Virus record (IMG/VR): IMGVR_UViG_3300017745_000028
Span: 1 to 35,122 of that record
Strand: one strand, 5' to 3'
Length of the DNA stretch: 35,122 nt
From: a virus
The notes under the pieces were generated by a model, which worked only from the letters and a program-made list of their open reading frames with translations, did not search any database and was not told the DNA's origin. The stretch's first letter is position 1. Every line of letters begins with the position of its first letter. This document shows, in pieces, positions 22,124 through 30,308 of the stretch. Both the position numbers and the translations under genes were made by a program.

Positions 22124-22795
22124 CTACCCTTCATCATAATCTGGAGCAGCCTCTACGTGCAAAGGATGTGCGATAGTTGCCTTATAAGCATCTCTAATTA
22201 TTTCCTGATCTCTGTTTAACATACGAGCTTTAGATATTCTCATCAATTTCTCAGCATCAAAATCAATGTGAAAAGGAGTTAATTTAGAAGGAGGAAAACC
22301 TACATTCCAACTGGATATCATATGCAAAGGATTACCACACCATGGATTTCCACATAAACGTGTCACACTCATAGCCCCTATATCACCCCATGCACATTGG
22401 TAAATAGCTTTATGTGCATTTACGTTTTCTGATTTTTGTCTACTGTAAAAAGTTCTATAGGAGGGAAAACATACACGATTAGGGCTTTTATTACCTGTTA
22501 ATTTCATATTCCAGCATTCATCAGGCTCTCCTATCTCTACTTTTTTCCAGAGTTTATAATATTTATTTTTAAAATCATTAGCCAGAAAGTTTAAATCAAA
22601 GCCACATATATTGGATTTAATCTTAAGTACGCACTCATAACACCAATGATTTTCTATATCCCTTATTTCATGTCCATGGGGACATTGATATCCACGATAA
22701 TAACCATGCTTATGTAACTCTGAATCATTTAATTCATGGATGTTTTTTACATGTCTGAAGTTCGTAGTTTCAAACGTTTTTATTACATTAGCCAT
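22124..22795 (-). CDS. Zinc-binding HNH-type protein
   Basis: Two parts are visible in its 223 residues. Residues ~38-55 form a zinc ribbon-like CPHGHE...HWCYEC. Residues ~125-160 (AHKAIYQCAWGDIG, then TRLCGNPWCGNPLHM) follow the HNH layout H..Y....G.i....h.CgNp.CvNP.HL. The position usually held by the central His is Arg (VTRLC), so nuclease activity may be altered; related zinc-only families also exist. HNH enzymes cut DNA and in phages are often homing endonucleases. It overlaps the upstream HNH gene by one base, which is unusual for an invading free-standing homing gene. Confidence 0.65.
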   Translation of the reverse strand: MANVIKTFETTNFRHVKNIHELNDSELHKHGYYRGYQCPHGHEIRDIENHWCYECVLKIKSNICGFDLNFLANDFKNKYYKLWKKVEIGEPDECWNMKLTGNKSPNRVCFPSYRTFYSRQKSENVNAHKAIYQCAWGDIGAMSVTRLCGNPWCGNPLHMISSWNVGFPPSKLTPFHIDFDAEKLMRISKARMLNRDQEIIRDAYKATIAHPLHVEAAPDYDEG

Positions 22796-23139
22796 TATAT
22801 TTTAAATCCTGAAGCCATTATCTTTTTATTATTAGGTGTCTTATAAGTCTCAATCAAAGGAGTCCTGTTATCTCTAGTTTCTCCTAGGTGTTGTACGCTA
22901 TGAGCATCAGGAGAGATTCCCATCCTTAAATAATAAACAATACGGTGAACCATATACACTTCGTTATCTATGGAGACCATATAATAACCAGTTGATTTGT
23001 TTAACTTACCCACTGGATCACCTGGACTGTTACTAGCCTTATTTACACGCCAAACTAATCCGTTTGGACACTGATTTGACAGCTTAAATAACTCGTTCAG
23101 CCGCCAAATTGGGGGCATTGGTTTATAATTTCTTGACAT
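22795..23139 (-). CDS. HNH homing-endonuclease-like protein
   Basis: A 114-residue protein matching the HNH_3/AP2-type phage layout: GKLNKSTGYYMVSIDNEVYMVHRIVYYLRM (given here as GYYMVSIDNEVYMVHR), then GISPDAHSVQHLGETRDNR. That is G-Y-x-V-x-I, H-R, G..P....V.H....DNR, with the catalytic His in VQHL and the Asn in DNR. No specific target can be read. It is the first gene after the 23140-23412 control region and is coupled to the zinc HNH gene by TAATG. Confidence 0.7.
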   Translation of the reverse strand: MSRNYKPMPPIWRLNELFKLSNQCPNGLVWRVNKASNSPGDPVGKLNKSTGYYMVSIDNEVYMVHRIVYYLRMGISPDAHSVQHLGETRDNRTPLIETYKTPNNKKIMASGFKI

Positions 23140-23169
23140 AAAACTGTGAATGAACTAATTTTCTTTTTG

Positions 23170-23196
23170 ATTTTAACTTAAATAACAATTTGTCAA
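23170..23196 (-). promoter_or_regulatory. Sigma70-like promoter candidate for the leftward 23139-17607 genes
   Basis: On the - strand TTGACA (23196-23191) is followed after 15 bases by TAAAAT (23175-23170), about 30 bases before the ATG at 23139. The -35 is perfect, but the spacer is shorter than the ideal 17, so the call is moderate. Confidence 0.4.
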
Positions 23197-23234
23197 TAAT
23201 GTAATGTTTATTCGCTGTTATTTAAGTCTTATAA

Positions 23235-23248
23235 GTCTATTAATAGAC
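23235..23248. promoter_or_regulatory. 14-bp perfect palindrome, operator candidate
   Basis: GTCTATTAATAGAC is a perfect palindrome about 40 bases upstream of the TTGACA element. It lies in an AT-rich non-coding stretch (23140-23330) with no gene. AAGTCT-like half-sites are repeated just to its left. A dimeric regulator, phage or host, could bind here. Confidence 0.4.
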
Positions 23249-23330
23249 CTTACATTTTGTCATAATATGTTATTTAGCTCACGACGAAAGTAAAAAGATT
23301 TCATTCTTAGTTTTAACAGAAAATGAAGTA

Positions 23331-23367
23331 AAAAGAAAACTCCCCCAGCTGTGATAGCAAGGGGAGT
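23331..23367 (-). terminator. Rho-independent terminator after the cupin gene
   Basis: Read on the - strand, ACTCCCCTTGCT pairs with AGCTGGGGGAGT around an ATCAC loop: 12 positions with one T-T mismatch and one G-T pair. TTTTCTTTTT follows directly. It lies 46 bases past the cupin stop and ends the leftward sugar/primase transcription unit. Confidence 0.85.
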
Positions 23368-23412
23368 AGCACTTTGCAAACATGAACCTATGACCGAGGG
23401 GACCCAAATCCC

Positions 23413-23850
23413 TCAACCAGATACTAACGCTCTTCCATAGTCGTCTTCAAGTCTTTCTATATCTTCTTCATATAATTCCTTTCCGTGTTGTAATTCCAAG
23501 ATAATTAGATCACCTCGCATAGCTTTTGCACGGTGCCAAGTATCAACTTCTATAGTAAATGTGTCTTTAGGATGAGCTAAATGCCAAGTACCATCACAAT
23601 AAACAGATCCAAAACCTGAAGCTATTGTCCACACCTCAGAACGATGATGATGTTTCTGTAAACTTAAACGATTACCTTCTTCAATACATATTGTTTTTAC
23701 CTTGAAGTCTTCTCCTTCCATAGTGGTTTGATACCATCCCCATGGTCTATAAATTTTTACATAATAATTATTCTTATCTTCTTCTATCTGTCTTCTATTT
23801 ATACAACAATTACAGTTACAATCTTCCCCTGTAAGATTATTTTTAATCAT
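23413..23850 (-). CDS. Mannose-6-phosphate isomerase-type cupin with Cys-rich N-terminus
   Basis: Residues 35-135 of 145 match the C-terminal cupin of type II phosphomannose isomerase/GDP-mannose pyrophosphorylase: RPWGWY, then IEEGNRLSLQKHHHRSEVW with metal-ligand candidates H67, H69 and E72, and H106 in DTWHRA. Cupins of this family interconvert mannose-6-P and fructose-6-P, supplying mannose for glycans. The N-terminal ~20 residues carry CNCNCC (residues 11-16), an unusual cluster that could bind a metal. The gene is downstream of the glycosyltransferase on the same strand and is followed by a strong terminator. Confidence 0.8.
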   Translation of the reverse strand: MIKNNLTGEDCNCNCCINRRQIEEDKNNYYVKIYRPWGWYQTTMEGEDFKVKTICIEEGNRLSLQKHHHRSEVWTIASGFGSVYCDGTWHLAHPKDTFTIEVDTWHRAKAMRGDLIILELQHGKELYEEDIERLEDDYGRALVSG

Positions 23851-23890
23851 GTTAATTTGGTTTAAAACTTTACTCTAACTATAACTAATT

Positions 23891-25156
23891 CTACTTTTTA
23901 GATCCAATCTTTCTAGCTTTTTTTCTCTTTTTAGGTTTAATTCTTTTTTCAGGCTCTACCACAGAATGATCAACACCATTCAATGTGTCCTGGAAGACTC
24001 CACCGAACTGTGATGCAATGTTCTCCCAATGAAATTGAGGATCAGTAGCTCTTAGGTAGCAGAGTTCCGCTGTCGCTTTAAGTTTTCCTCTATCTTCATA
24101 CAGTTCATTAAGGATGCTTGTAAGGTGATCAGCATCTGGGCAAGGCATTTCCCTAGCAAAAGTGGTGTCGACATCAACATGATTACAATTTATAAGTTGT
24201 CCATAACCTTCAAATATCTCCTTACAAGAAGTGTGGTTAGGCACTACTTGGGCAACCTTACATGCTGCATGTTCAAAGTTCACCAGACCCCAGCCTTCGC
24301 CTTTACAAGTATTCACGCCTACATCACATACATTATATATAGTATTCAGCATGTCCACTTCAACGTTAGGGGGATCTTGAGTATTCGTGGTCATTATTAT
24401 TCTCCCATTAGGATCTAATCCACACTTCCGCATTTCCCGACTAAACAAAGGCATGATATCCCAACCTTGATCCTTCAATCCCATGTGCAAATACATTCTG
24501 GTATCTGGTTTATCTACTGCGAACTTGGCAAAAGCTTCACAAGTTATATCCAATCTCTTACGGAATTGATTCCTGTTCCCATTGAAAACAATAAACAAAT
24601 CTTCATCTAACTTTAACTTTTTCCTAGCTTTCTTTTTGTCTACTGGATAGAACTGACCCTCAGTTACGCCATGAGGAATTACTGCTATCGGTTGAGTTAT
24701 TCCAGCTTTGATAAATTCTCTAGCTCCAAACTCGGTATAGGAAATAATTCCATCCCAATCATTAGCAGTATCTGTTAAACAGCCGACCCAATTATAAGAA
24801 TCCATGGGAACATAGCCAACAAATTTAAATCTCTTATCTTTATGTAAATCCTGAATTTGTTTATATTGCTCATTAACAATCCACATATCGTTAATAGTAA
24901 ATATAATATCTGGCTCAATCTTCATTACTATTTCTCTAATACGCTCTTCTCCAAAGGGTGCAGTCTGGAAACGATTAGAGGAAGGATACATTGTGTAGAT
25001 TTTCTGTAGAGGAGAGGGATCTCCCCACCAATTGTTTCCTAATACTGTGATATCAAAATCATCTTTAAGGAACGGTAATACGTTTTCAGTTACTCTGGCA
25101 AATCCTGTCTTAGCTACTATATCTCCTATCCATAAAAGCTTTGGTTTTTTATTCAT
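23891..25156 (-). CDS. Glycosyltransferase, GT-B fold (GT4-like)
   Basis: A 421-residue protein with two Rossmann-type halves. The N-terminal half begins KPKLLWIGDIVAKTGFARVT, with TGFAR as the acceptor-side loop. The middle VIPHGVTEGQFYPVDK is typical of GT4 enzymes, and FNGNRNQFRKRLDI opens the donor-binding half. E287 and E295 in EGWGLVNFE form the E-x7-E motif that binds the nucleotide sugar. The C-terminus is a basic KRKKARKIGSKK tail. It may glycosylate phage DNA, virion proteins or host surface sugars; nothing in the sequence distinguishes these. It lies next to the cupin gene, suggesting shared use of a mannose-type donor. Confidence 0.85.
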   Translation of the reverse strand: MNKKPKLLWIGDIVAKTGFARVTENVLPFLKDDFDITVLGNNWWGDPSPLQKIYTMYPSSNRFQTAPFGEERIREIVMKIEPDIIFTINDMWIVNEQYKQIQDLHKDKRFKFVGYVPMDSYNWVGCLTDTANDWDGIISYTEFGAREFIKAGITQPIAVIPHGVTEGQFYPVDKKKARKKLKLDEDLFIVFNGNRNQFRKRLDITCEAFAKFAVDKPDTRMYLHMGLKDQGWDIMPLFSREMRKCGLDPNGRIIMTTNTQDPPNVEVDMLNTIYNVCDVGVNTCKGEGWGLVNFEHAACKVAQVVPNHTSCKEIFEGYGQLINCNHVDVDTTFAREMPCPDADHLTSILNELYEDRGKLKATAELCYLRATDPQFHWENIASQFGGVFQDTLNGVDHSVVEPEKRIKPKKRKKARKIGSKK

Positions 25157-25171
25157 TTAAGAAGTGTATTC

Positions 25172-25531
25172 TTACTTAAATATACACAATTTTGGGGAGC
25201 GTTCCAAGTTTCTTACTAAACGAGAATTAGCCCCTAGTTTTATATATAGATGTTCAATTATATTTTCAGGTTTTGCAGTAGGTCCGCAGGTATAAAAATC
25301 CATTGCACAGTACTTATGTTCTGGCCAGGTGTGCATTGAAGCGTGTGATTCTGCTAACAAAGCTAATAAAGTAACCCCTTGAGGTTCGAACTTATTACTT
25401 GTAACCTTTAACACTGTTGCGTTACATAGAGTCAATGAATCTTCGAAGATAGTTTTTAACCCTTCTAGATCATCTAATAACGCAGAGTTGCACCCATAAA
25501 GGTCAATAATTAAATGTTGTCCCAATTGCAT
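25172..25531 (-). CDS. speD: S-adenosylmethionine decarboxylase proenzyme
   Basis: A bacterial/archaeal-type AdoMetDC of 119 residues. The self-cleavage site is E61-S62 in LLAESHASMHTWPE, where Ser becomes the pyruvoyl cofactor. H67 and C82 (DFYTCG) are the expected processing and catalytic residues. The enzyme makes decarboxylated SAM, the aminopropyl donor for spermidine. It is a well-known auxiliary gene of T4-like cyanophages and may raise polyamines for DNA packaging or for photosystem and translation support. It ends 15 bases before the glycosyltransferase start and follows the primase-helicase gene by 3 bases, so it is part of one operon. Confidence 0.92.
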   Translation of the reverse strand: MQLGQHLIIDLYGCNSALLDDLEGLKTIFEDSLTLCNATVLKVTSNKFEPQGVTLLALLAESHASMHTWPEHKYCAMDFYTCGPTAKPENIIEHLYIKLGANSRLVRNLERSPKLCIFK

Positions 25532-25534
25532 GGT

Positions 25535-28123
25535 CTAAGGGGAGTTTAAGATACTTCCGTATTGTTCTTTCCACTCTTCTTTATTTAACCCAACTTCAAT
25601 TATTGAAGGGTAGGTGAGATACTTTTGATCAGATGTTCTACACGCAATGTTCACTACTCTTACTCCACGACGTTCCTTCATCTTATAAACATTTAACCCT
25701 AACTGATGGACACATACGTCTATTAATAAGGTTTCAAACCTACTTCTACCTAAGATGTTGCTGTTAGAAGCTTTGGAGAACTCGCAGTAACTTGCATACA
25801 ACCATTTATCTGAAGCCATATAAACAATCGAAGAGCCAGCTGGAGCAGCCTTTGCCAGTCCTATAGACGCAGAAGCATTCTCATCAAATACTAAACAATG
25901 CTCCATCCAATCCATTATCTGATTAGATTTAAGTATCTGTTCTCTATTATGCTTCGCAAAGAAATCAACCTTCTTTGTAGTCTCCATCAAGTATTCCCTC
26001 ATCTCGTGTTCAGACATATCCAACACCCAGTTAACTAGACCAGACAACATGGAGGAGAAGTCCCCAAAGGGGCATCCTCGGTCGTCCATATCTATAAGGG
26101 TTCGTTGGTCTGCAGACTTGCCTAGGAAGGGCTTATCGAAGGGTATGGTGAGACGTCTACGAGCTAACCCAGAGGTAGGATCGGTAGTTTGAATAGGCTC
26201 GTTTGCCGTTATCATAACTAAACCGTTGAACTTAAAGGGTTTCTGTGATCCTGACTGAAATTTTCTTTCATGTCTTATTAAATCTCTACCTGTTATTGCC
26301 TTCAACACAGATACAGAACCACCATATCTCTCTACATCATTGAATAGTAATAGCTTTTTCTTATATAAGTTAGCGGTTTCAAAACGATTCTTCTCCAAAT
26401 GCTCTAATGAGGAGATCATTGCGTTGTCATCTCCTACCAGTGCATGAGCTAAATTAGCGTAAGTAGATTTACCTGACTTCCCTGGACCTACTATTTCAAC
26501 AAATTTCTGTACGTCTGAATGACTTAGGAGCACCGCTCGCAACCATGCTCTGAGCACTTGCACTCTGTCCCAGTTTCCATCTTGGACTTTTTTAAGCCAT
26601 TTGATGATGGGTTCACAGGTCGCTTCCGGTGAGTAGTTATATGGCAGTTGCTGGGTGAAGTGCATTCCTCTATCGAATGGGAGGAGTTCTTTGGTTTCGA
26701 TGCAGAGTATTCCATTTTTAAATAATAAGTGTCTGTTGTCTTCATACCATTCGTCAAATATCTCAGAGATTCTAAGTTGCTCTACTACATCATTGACGAG
26801 ATTCATACTATAACCACTAGGTAATAGATGATCTTTTACTAAATCTAACCTATGCTTCACTTCTCCTTTCATCTCTATATCAGACAAACCAGACCATAAG
26901 CCTTTACTTTTATACTCATATATAAAGAAACAGTTCTGTTGCTGGCTATACTTTAAATTACCTTTATAGGTCTGTAATAGTATTTGAGATATTACATCGG
27001 AGGAGGGATTCCTAGGTTTCTGGTCTCTTCCTCTTGGAGATAGGGGAGCTGCAGCCATCTCTAGTTTGGGCATCATAGTAGTAGCAGCTGTAAGTTTAAC
27101 TTTTTTCTTAGGTGTGTTTACTTTTCCTTGCATTTCTCTTAAACGTTTTTCGTCCTCTTCTAATTGTGCATCATCAACATTCATACTCTTATAGCTTTCT
27201 GAAGGCTTCCAACCATTCTCCTTGGCTATATGTATAAGTGAACCTATACCACGACCTCCTCCTTTACTGAAGGAGAACCATCTTTTCTGGCAATCACCTT
27301 TACGATACTTGTCAGATTGTTGTGACCATTTATCCCACTCATCTAATAGTGAGTCATCTAAAGAATGTAATGATTGACCAACCGTAATCCAGATATCGTA
27401 ATCATCAGTAGCCTCTGGAGGTAATGCCCACATAGCTTCTGTCGCTAACTGTATATCACGTTCTAAATTTATTCTGGCGTTCAGAGCAAATCCAGGACCA
27501 ACGATACGTGTATGTTGATTAGAAGGTACACCTTGTTTAGCATTCTTGTTTATGATTGCATTCATCAACCAATCAGGCATATCTGGCAGTTTATTCACAT
27601 ACTCAAACCCTTGATCTTTGGCTGTGTAATAACCTTGAGTATCAGGATGTAAGCCCATCAACACTCCCTGATGCTTACTCCATAAGATTTCTAGCTTTTC
27701 TTTAGGTGCTTCTGCATGCCAAGTGTACTTATTACGTATGAAATGTTTATGTTGTTCTCTTTTTAACTTATATAGTTTACGTTCTCTACCTTCCTTACCA
27801 CTACATATAGTAAGAGTATTAGGTAAAGCTTCAGCTATAGAGTCACCACACAACTCTTCTATGGCTTTATATACAGTAGGTCCATCAATATCCACCCAGA
27901 CTAAACCATAAGGATGATTGTAGACAGGACCACCTAGTAAACCTACGGCTTTACATTCTCCAGTTGTCAGCTCGTCTTCAATATCCCGTACACTGAATGG
28001 CTGGTTCTGCCATCCTTTGACATAAGGATCTTTATTTTTCCCTAAAGGGGTCAGTGGCCAATCAATGGGTATCCATGAGAGATTAAATTGACCTGGTTTG
28101 AGTTCTTTTTTACTTTCTGTCAT
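25535..28123 (-). CDS. Primase-helicase: PrimPol-like N-terminus with SF3/D5-type helicase
   Basis: The N-terminal part of this 862-residue protein contains LVWVDID (D78, D80), the metal-binding motif of PrimPol domains, followed by TLTICSGKEGRERKLYKL, where I do not find the usual S-x-H. Residues ~230-305 look like a primase C-terminal domain (WALPPEATDDYDIWITVGQS, then WFSFSKGGGRGIGSLIHIA). The helicase has Walker A GPGKSGKST (546-554), Walker B LLLFNDVE (591-598), a sensor ITANEP (638-643) and GLARRRLTIPF near 652-662. Such proteins prime and unwind at phage or plasmid origins. T4-like phages normally use separate gp41 and gp61, so this may be an extra replication or recombination-restart enzyme. 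It overlaps the upstream small gene by 3 nt. Confidence 0.85.
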   Translation of the reverse strand: MTESKKELKPGQFNLSWIPIDWPLTPLGKNKDPYVKGWQNQPFSVRDIEDELTTGECKAVGLLGGPVYNHPYGLVWVDIDGPTVYKAIEELCGDSIAEALPNTLTICSGKEGRERKLYKLKREQHKHFIRNKYTWHAEAPKEKLEILWSKHQGVLMGLHPDTQGYYTAKDQGFEYVNKLPDMPDWLMNAIINKNAKQGVPSNQHTRIVGPGFALNARINLERDIQLATEAMWALPPEATDDYDIWITVGQSLHSLDDSLLDEWDKWSQQSDKYRKGDCQKRWFSFSKGGGRGIGSLIHIAKENGWKPSESYKSMNVDDAQLEEDEKRLREMQGKVNTPKKKVKLTAATTMMPKLEMAAAPLSPRGRDQKPRNPSSDVISQILLQTYKGNLKYSQQQNCFFIYEYKSKGLWSGLSDIEMKGEVKHRLDLVKDHLLPSGYSMNLVNDVVEQLRISEIFDEWYEDNRHLLFKNGILCIETKELLPFDRGMHFTQQLPYNYSPEATCEPIIKWLKKVQDGNWDRVQVLRAWLRAVLLSHSDVQKFVEIVGPGKSGKSTYANLAHALVGDDNAMISSLEHLEKNRFETANLYKKKLLLFNDVERYGGSVSVLKAITGRDLIRHERKFQSGSQKPFKFNGLVMITANEPIQTTDPTSGLARRRLTIPFDKPFLGKSADQRTLIDMDDRGCPFGDFSSMLSGLVNWVLDMSEHEMREYLMETTKKVDFFAKHNREQILKSNQIMDWMEHCLVFDENASASIGLAKAAPAGSSIVYMASDKWLYASYCEFSKASNSNILGRSRFETLLIDVCVHQLGLNVYKMKERRGVRVVNIACRTSDQKYLTYPSIIEVGLNKEEWKEQYGSILNSP

Positions 28124-28290
28124 CTGACAATCCTTGCTTCAAAATGCTTGTTTGGAAATTTTTCTTTTACTATACCAAAAGCGTGTAGGTGCATTTCAGT
28201 GGGAAGATAAAAACAATCTCCGTCAGACGCCTCTATCATGCGTTCTTGAAGAGTTTTCATCCACTCACCGATAGAAATTCGGATGTCCAT
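28120..28290 (-). CDS. Short 56-residue protein coupled to the primase-helicase
   Basis: The ATG at 28290 gives MDIRISIGEWMKTLQERMIE, then ASDGDCFYLPTEMHLHAFGI and VKEKFPNKHFEARIVR. The stop overlaps the primase-helicase start by three bases (ATGA), and an exact TATAAATA lies 19 bases upstream. The length, start and promoter placement all argue that it is genuine. It is a basic alpha/beta protein with no known domain that I recognise, possibly a helicase partner. Confidence 0.65.
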   Translation of the reverse strand: MDIRISIGEWMKTLQERMIEASDGDCFYLPTEMHLHAFGIVKEKFPNKHFEARIVR

Positions 28291-28309
28291 CGATAATTAT
28301 TTCTCTGTG

Positions 28310-28317
28310 TATTTATA
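28310..28317 (-). promoter_or_regulatory. T4-late-type promoter TATAAATA
   Basis: The box is exact on the - strand, 19 bases before the ATG at 28290. It would drive the small gene, primase-helicase, SAM decarboxylase, glycosyltransferase and cupin up to the terminator at 23331. Confidence 0.5.
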
Positions 28318-28374
28318 ATCCTATCTCTTCCTATTCAAGAAAACAATGTTATTTTTCTTGCAAAATATTAAGAA

Positions 28375-28620
28375 TTAATCTTCAGAATCTTTTAACCATT
28401 TAGCCTTCAAACTTATCTCACCACCTAGCTTTGCCGCTTCTGAATCTGGATCATCATGTGGCTTCTCTTCAAAGATTGGCTCAAAACTTTCTTTTAATTC
28501 TTTATCAAACTTAATTTTATATTTCTTTTCTATTTTATCTAATCTAGCCTGTAATTTAGCTTCAAACCATACTTTTTTAAGCCAAGATATCAGCTCTTTT
28601 ATTAACTTTCTGAGTAACAT
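28375..28620 (-). CDS. Small helical Lys/Glu-rich protein
   Basis: The N-terminal half of this 81-residue protein is a long amphipathic basic helix (MLLRKLIKELISWLKKVWFE, AKLQARLDKIEKKYK). The C-terminal half is acidic (FEEKPHDDPDSEAAK). It overlaps the 3' end of the exonuclease gene by 19 nt, indicating coupling. The amphipathic N-terminus might contact membrane or nucleic acid, or form a coiled coil. No family is recognised. Confidence 0.6.
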   Translation of the reverse strand: MLLRKLIKELISWLKKVWFEAKLQARLDKIEKKYKIKFDKELKESFEPIFEEKPHDDPDSEAAKLGGEISLKAKWLKDSED

Positions 28621-29411
28621 TCTTCTATTTGTTTATAATATTCTTCAACAATTTTATACCAATCCTGCCTTAACGAATTAAGGAACCCTCTTGATATTTT
28701 AAATATCTGAGTTCTTTCTGGGGTTGATACTAATATAGCTGCTTGTTGAACCTTTAATCCTAAAGTTTGTTCTATCGCAATGTCATATGCTGCAAGCTGT
28801 TTGCATGTTTTTTTAAACTTCATATAACCGCCTAATAAGTTTCTCCATTCTTGAGTACCTTTTTCGTAATCTTTCGGCCATCTACGACTGTAAGGTTTGA
28901 CGCTAGTTTTTAAATCAGCGAGAGTTAATTTATTATTTACTACTGCAATTATGTCAGGAGCACCAGCCCATGCTCTCCCCTGGTCATCTGATCCCCACAC
29001 CCGTGCAATATCATCAGAACCTACTGTGAATTTAAATTTATCTAATACAGGAGACTCAGCCCATAACACCTCAGTAAACTGATCCAATATCTTTGGTAAG
29101 CCTGACCAGAAGTTTCCGTACTCATCCTTTATCTCAGGTTCCTTATCTCCTTTTAGATATTGCTCCATTCCATAATGTATTGCCGTTCCTCTTTCTGCTG
29201 CTTGTTCTTTTACTCCCGGATTATTCTTAGACCACATTTCTAATTTCTTTTTATTCTGCTCTGATGCAGTCTGTGAAATTATTGTAGTTACTGAAGGAGC
29301 AGGTCCTGAGGGGAGAGGCGTCGTGTAATGTCTTTTACCATTCAATGTAATCCTTACTGGATTCTTGTTAATTTCTTCGAGAGAATTAACGTCTAAATTG
29401 TTATTTAGCAT
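28602..29411 (-). CDS. PD-(D/E)XK (RecB/Cas4-like) exonuclease
   Basis: A 269-residue single-domain nuclease. ERGTAIH (73-79) is the typical entry helix. AGAPDIIAVVNNKLTLADLKTS (given as AGAPDII then LADLKTS) supplies catalytic G-x-x-D153 and D166-L-K168. KQLAAYDIA adds the Q-x-x-x-Y motif (Q205, Y209) characteristic of the lambda-exo/RecB branch. Members degrade or resect DNA ends in phage recombination and host-chromosome breakdown. The gene lies 16 bases downstream of an exact TATAAATA box and is coupled to a small helical protein that could be a partner. Confidence 0.85.
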   Translation of the reverse strand: MLNNNLDVNSLEEINKNPVRITLNGKRHYTTPLPSGPAPSVTTIISQTASEQNKKKLEMWSKNNPGVKEQAAERGTAIHYGMEQYLKGDKEPEIKDEYGNFWSGLPKILDQFTEVLWAESPVLDKFKFTVGSDDIARVWGSDDQGRAWAGAPDIIAVVNNKLTLADLKTSVKPYSRRWPKDYEKGTQEWRNLLGGYMKFKKTCKQLAAYDIAIEQTLGLKVQQAAILVSTPERTQIFKISRGFLNSLRQDWYKIVEEYYKQIEECYSES

Positions 29412-29426
29412 TAAATGTTTATTGCC

Positions 29427-29434
29427 TATTTATA
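29427..29434 (-). promoter_or_regulatory. T4-late-type promoter TATAAATA for the exonuclease gene
   Basis: The box is exact on the - strand, 15 bases before the ATG at 29411. It lies in the divergent 109-base space between this gene and the + strand small gene at 29521. Confidence 0.5.
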
Positions 29435-29520
29435 ATTTATCAGAATAATTACAAAAAAGGTAATATTTTTTGCGGTTAATTTGAGTTATTGATATGCTTT
29501 AATTAAATGCTACTTGTAAG

Positions 29521-29673
29521 ATGCCATCTACTAAAGTCCGCTTTTATTATGGTGAACAAACTGGAGAGAAGTTTAAAGGTTTTGCTTATGATGATTTTCC
29601 TTCTGAGAAGGCAGATGATCATGAGTTAACTTTAAAGAAAGAGAACATAGATTACGTGAGGATTGAGTTATGA
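29521..29673 (+). CDS. Short 50-residue protein coupled to a methyltransferase
   Basis: The product is MPSTKVRFYYGEQTGEKFKG then FAYDDFPSEKADDHELTLKK and ENIDYVRIEL. Alternating strands suggest a small beta fold. The stop overlaps the methyltransferase ATG by four bases (ATGA). It is the first gene of a rightward block, with only AT-rich promoter-like sequence before it. The function is unknown. Confidence 0.6.
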   Translation: MPSTKVRFYYGEQTGEKFKGFAYDDFPSEKADDHELTLKKENIDYVRIEL

Positions 29674-30308
29674 AACTTAAGCAACATGACAAGTTAAAAG
29701 AAACAAATAAGGGCTGTAATAATTGGCATGAATATTATAAAGAAGTTAAACCTTTATTAGGACTTAGAGAGATAGGTTTTACAAAAATGTTTGACTATTT
29801 AAATAGAATAAAAGATCCTGTAATCGTAGAGACGGGAACGGTTCGTGAAGATTATAATTTTGAAGGTGATGGTTGTTCTACTGTTCTATTTGATAACTAT
29901 GTAGGTGCAAAAGGAGGAACATTAATAACAGTAGATATTGACCCTGCAGCATGTAAGAATGCAGAGATTGTAACTACTAACGCAGAGGTGGTTGAAAGTG
30001 ATTCTGTGGAGTTCCTAGCAACCTTAGAAGGTCATGTTGATCTTTTATATTTAGACTCCTTTAATATATACAATTGGTTAGATGATTGGGAGGCATCTGG
30101 ACATCATTTAAAAGAATTATTTGCTGCAAAAAATGTTATTAAAGAAGGAACATTAATAGTAGTTGATGATAACTTACATATGGAAAATGTTAAAGCTAAC
30201 AAAAAATTTGGTAAAGGACGTATGATTCATGAATTAATGAAGTCGATAGGTATTCCTCTTTATATAGATGGATATCATATGGGCTGGGTATGGGAGGAGG
30301 TAGCGTAA
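29670..30308 (+). CDS. Class I SAM-dependent methyltransferase-like protein
   Basis: Motif I is VIVETGTVRE (51-60), an E-x-G-x version of the Rossmann loop. It is followed by a Gly-rich GDGCSTVLFD and then LITVDIDP, with D89/D91 as the ribose-binding acid. VDLLYLDSFN and TLIVVDDN complete strands 4-5. The layout resembles the Methyltransf_24/TylF-like O-methyltransferase group; substrates in that group are sugars or small molecules. A role in modifying the glycan precursors made elsewhere in this window is possible, but there is no direct support. It is coupled to both neighbours by ATGA and TAATG overlaps. Confidence 0.75.
   Translation: MKLKQHDKLKETNKGCNNWHEYYKEVKPLLGLREIGFTKMFDYLNRIKDPVIVETGTVREDYNFEGDGCSTVLFDNYVGAKGGTLITVDIDPAACKNAEIVTTNAEVVESDSVEFLATLEGHVDLLYLDSFNIYNWLDDWEASGHHLKELFAAKNVIKEGTLIVVDDNLHMENVKANKKFGKGRMIHELMKSIGIPLYIDGYHMGWVWEEVA

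Noticed and set aside
23360-23432. tRNA-Pro(TGG)-like sequence on the - strand (TTTGGGT anticodon-type loop with a GGG/CCC stem, then GGTTC).
   Set aside because: The D arm and acceptor do not pair, the T arm does not close, and the 5' part is the end of the cupin coding sequence. The nearby strong hairpin is better read as a terminator.
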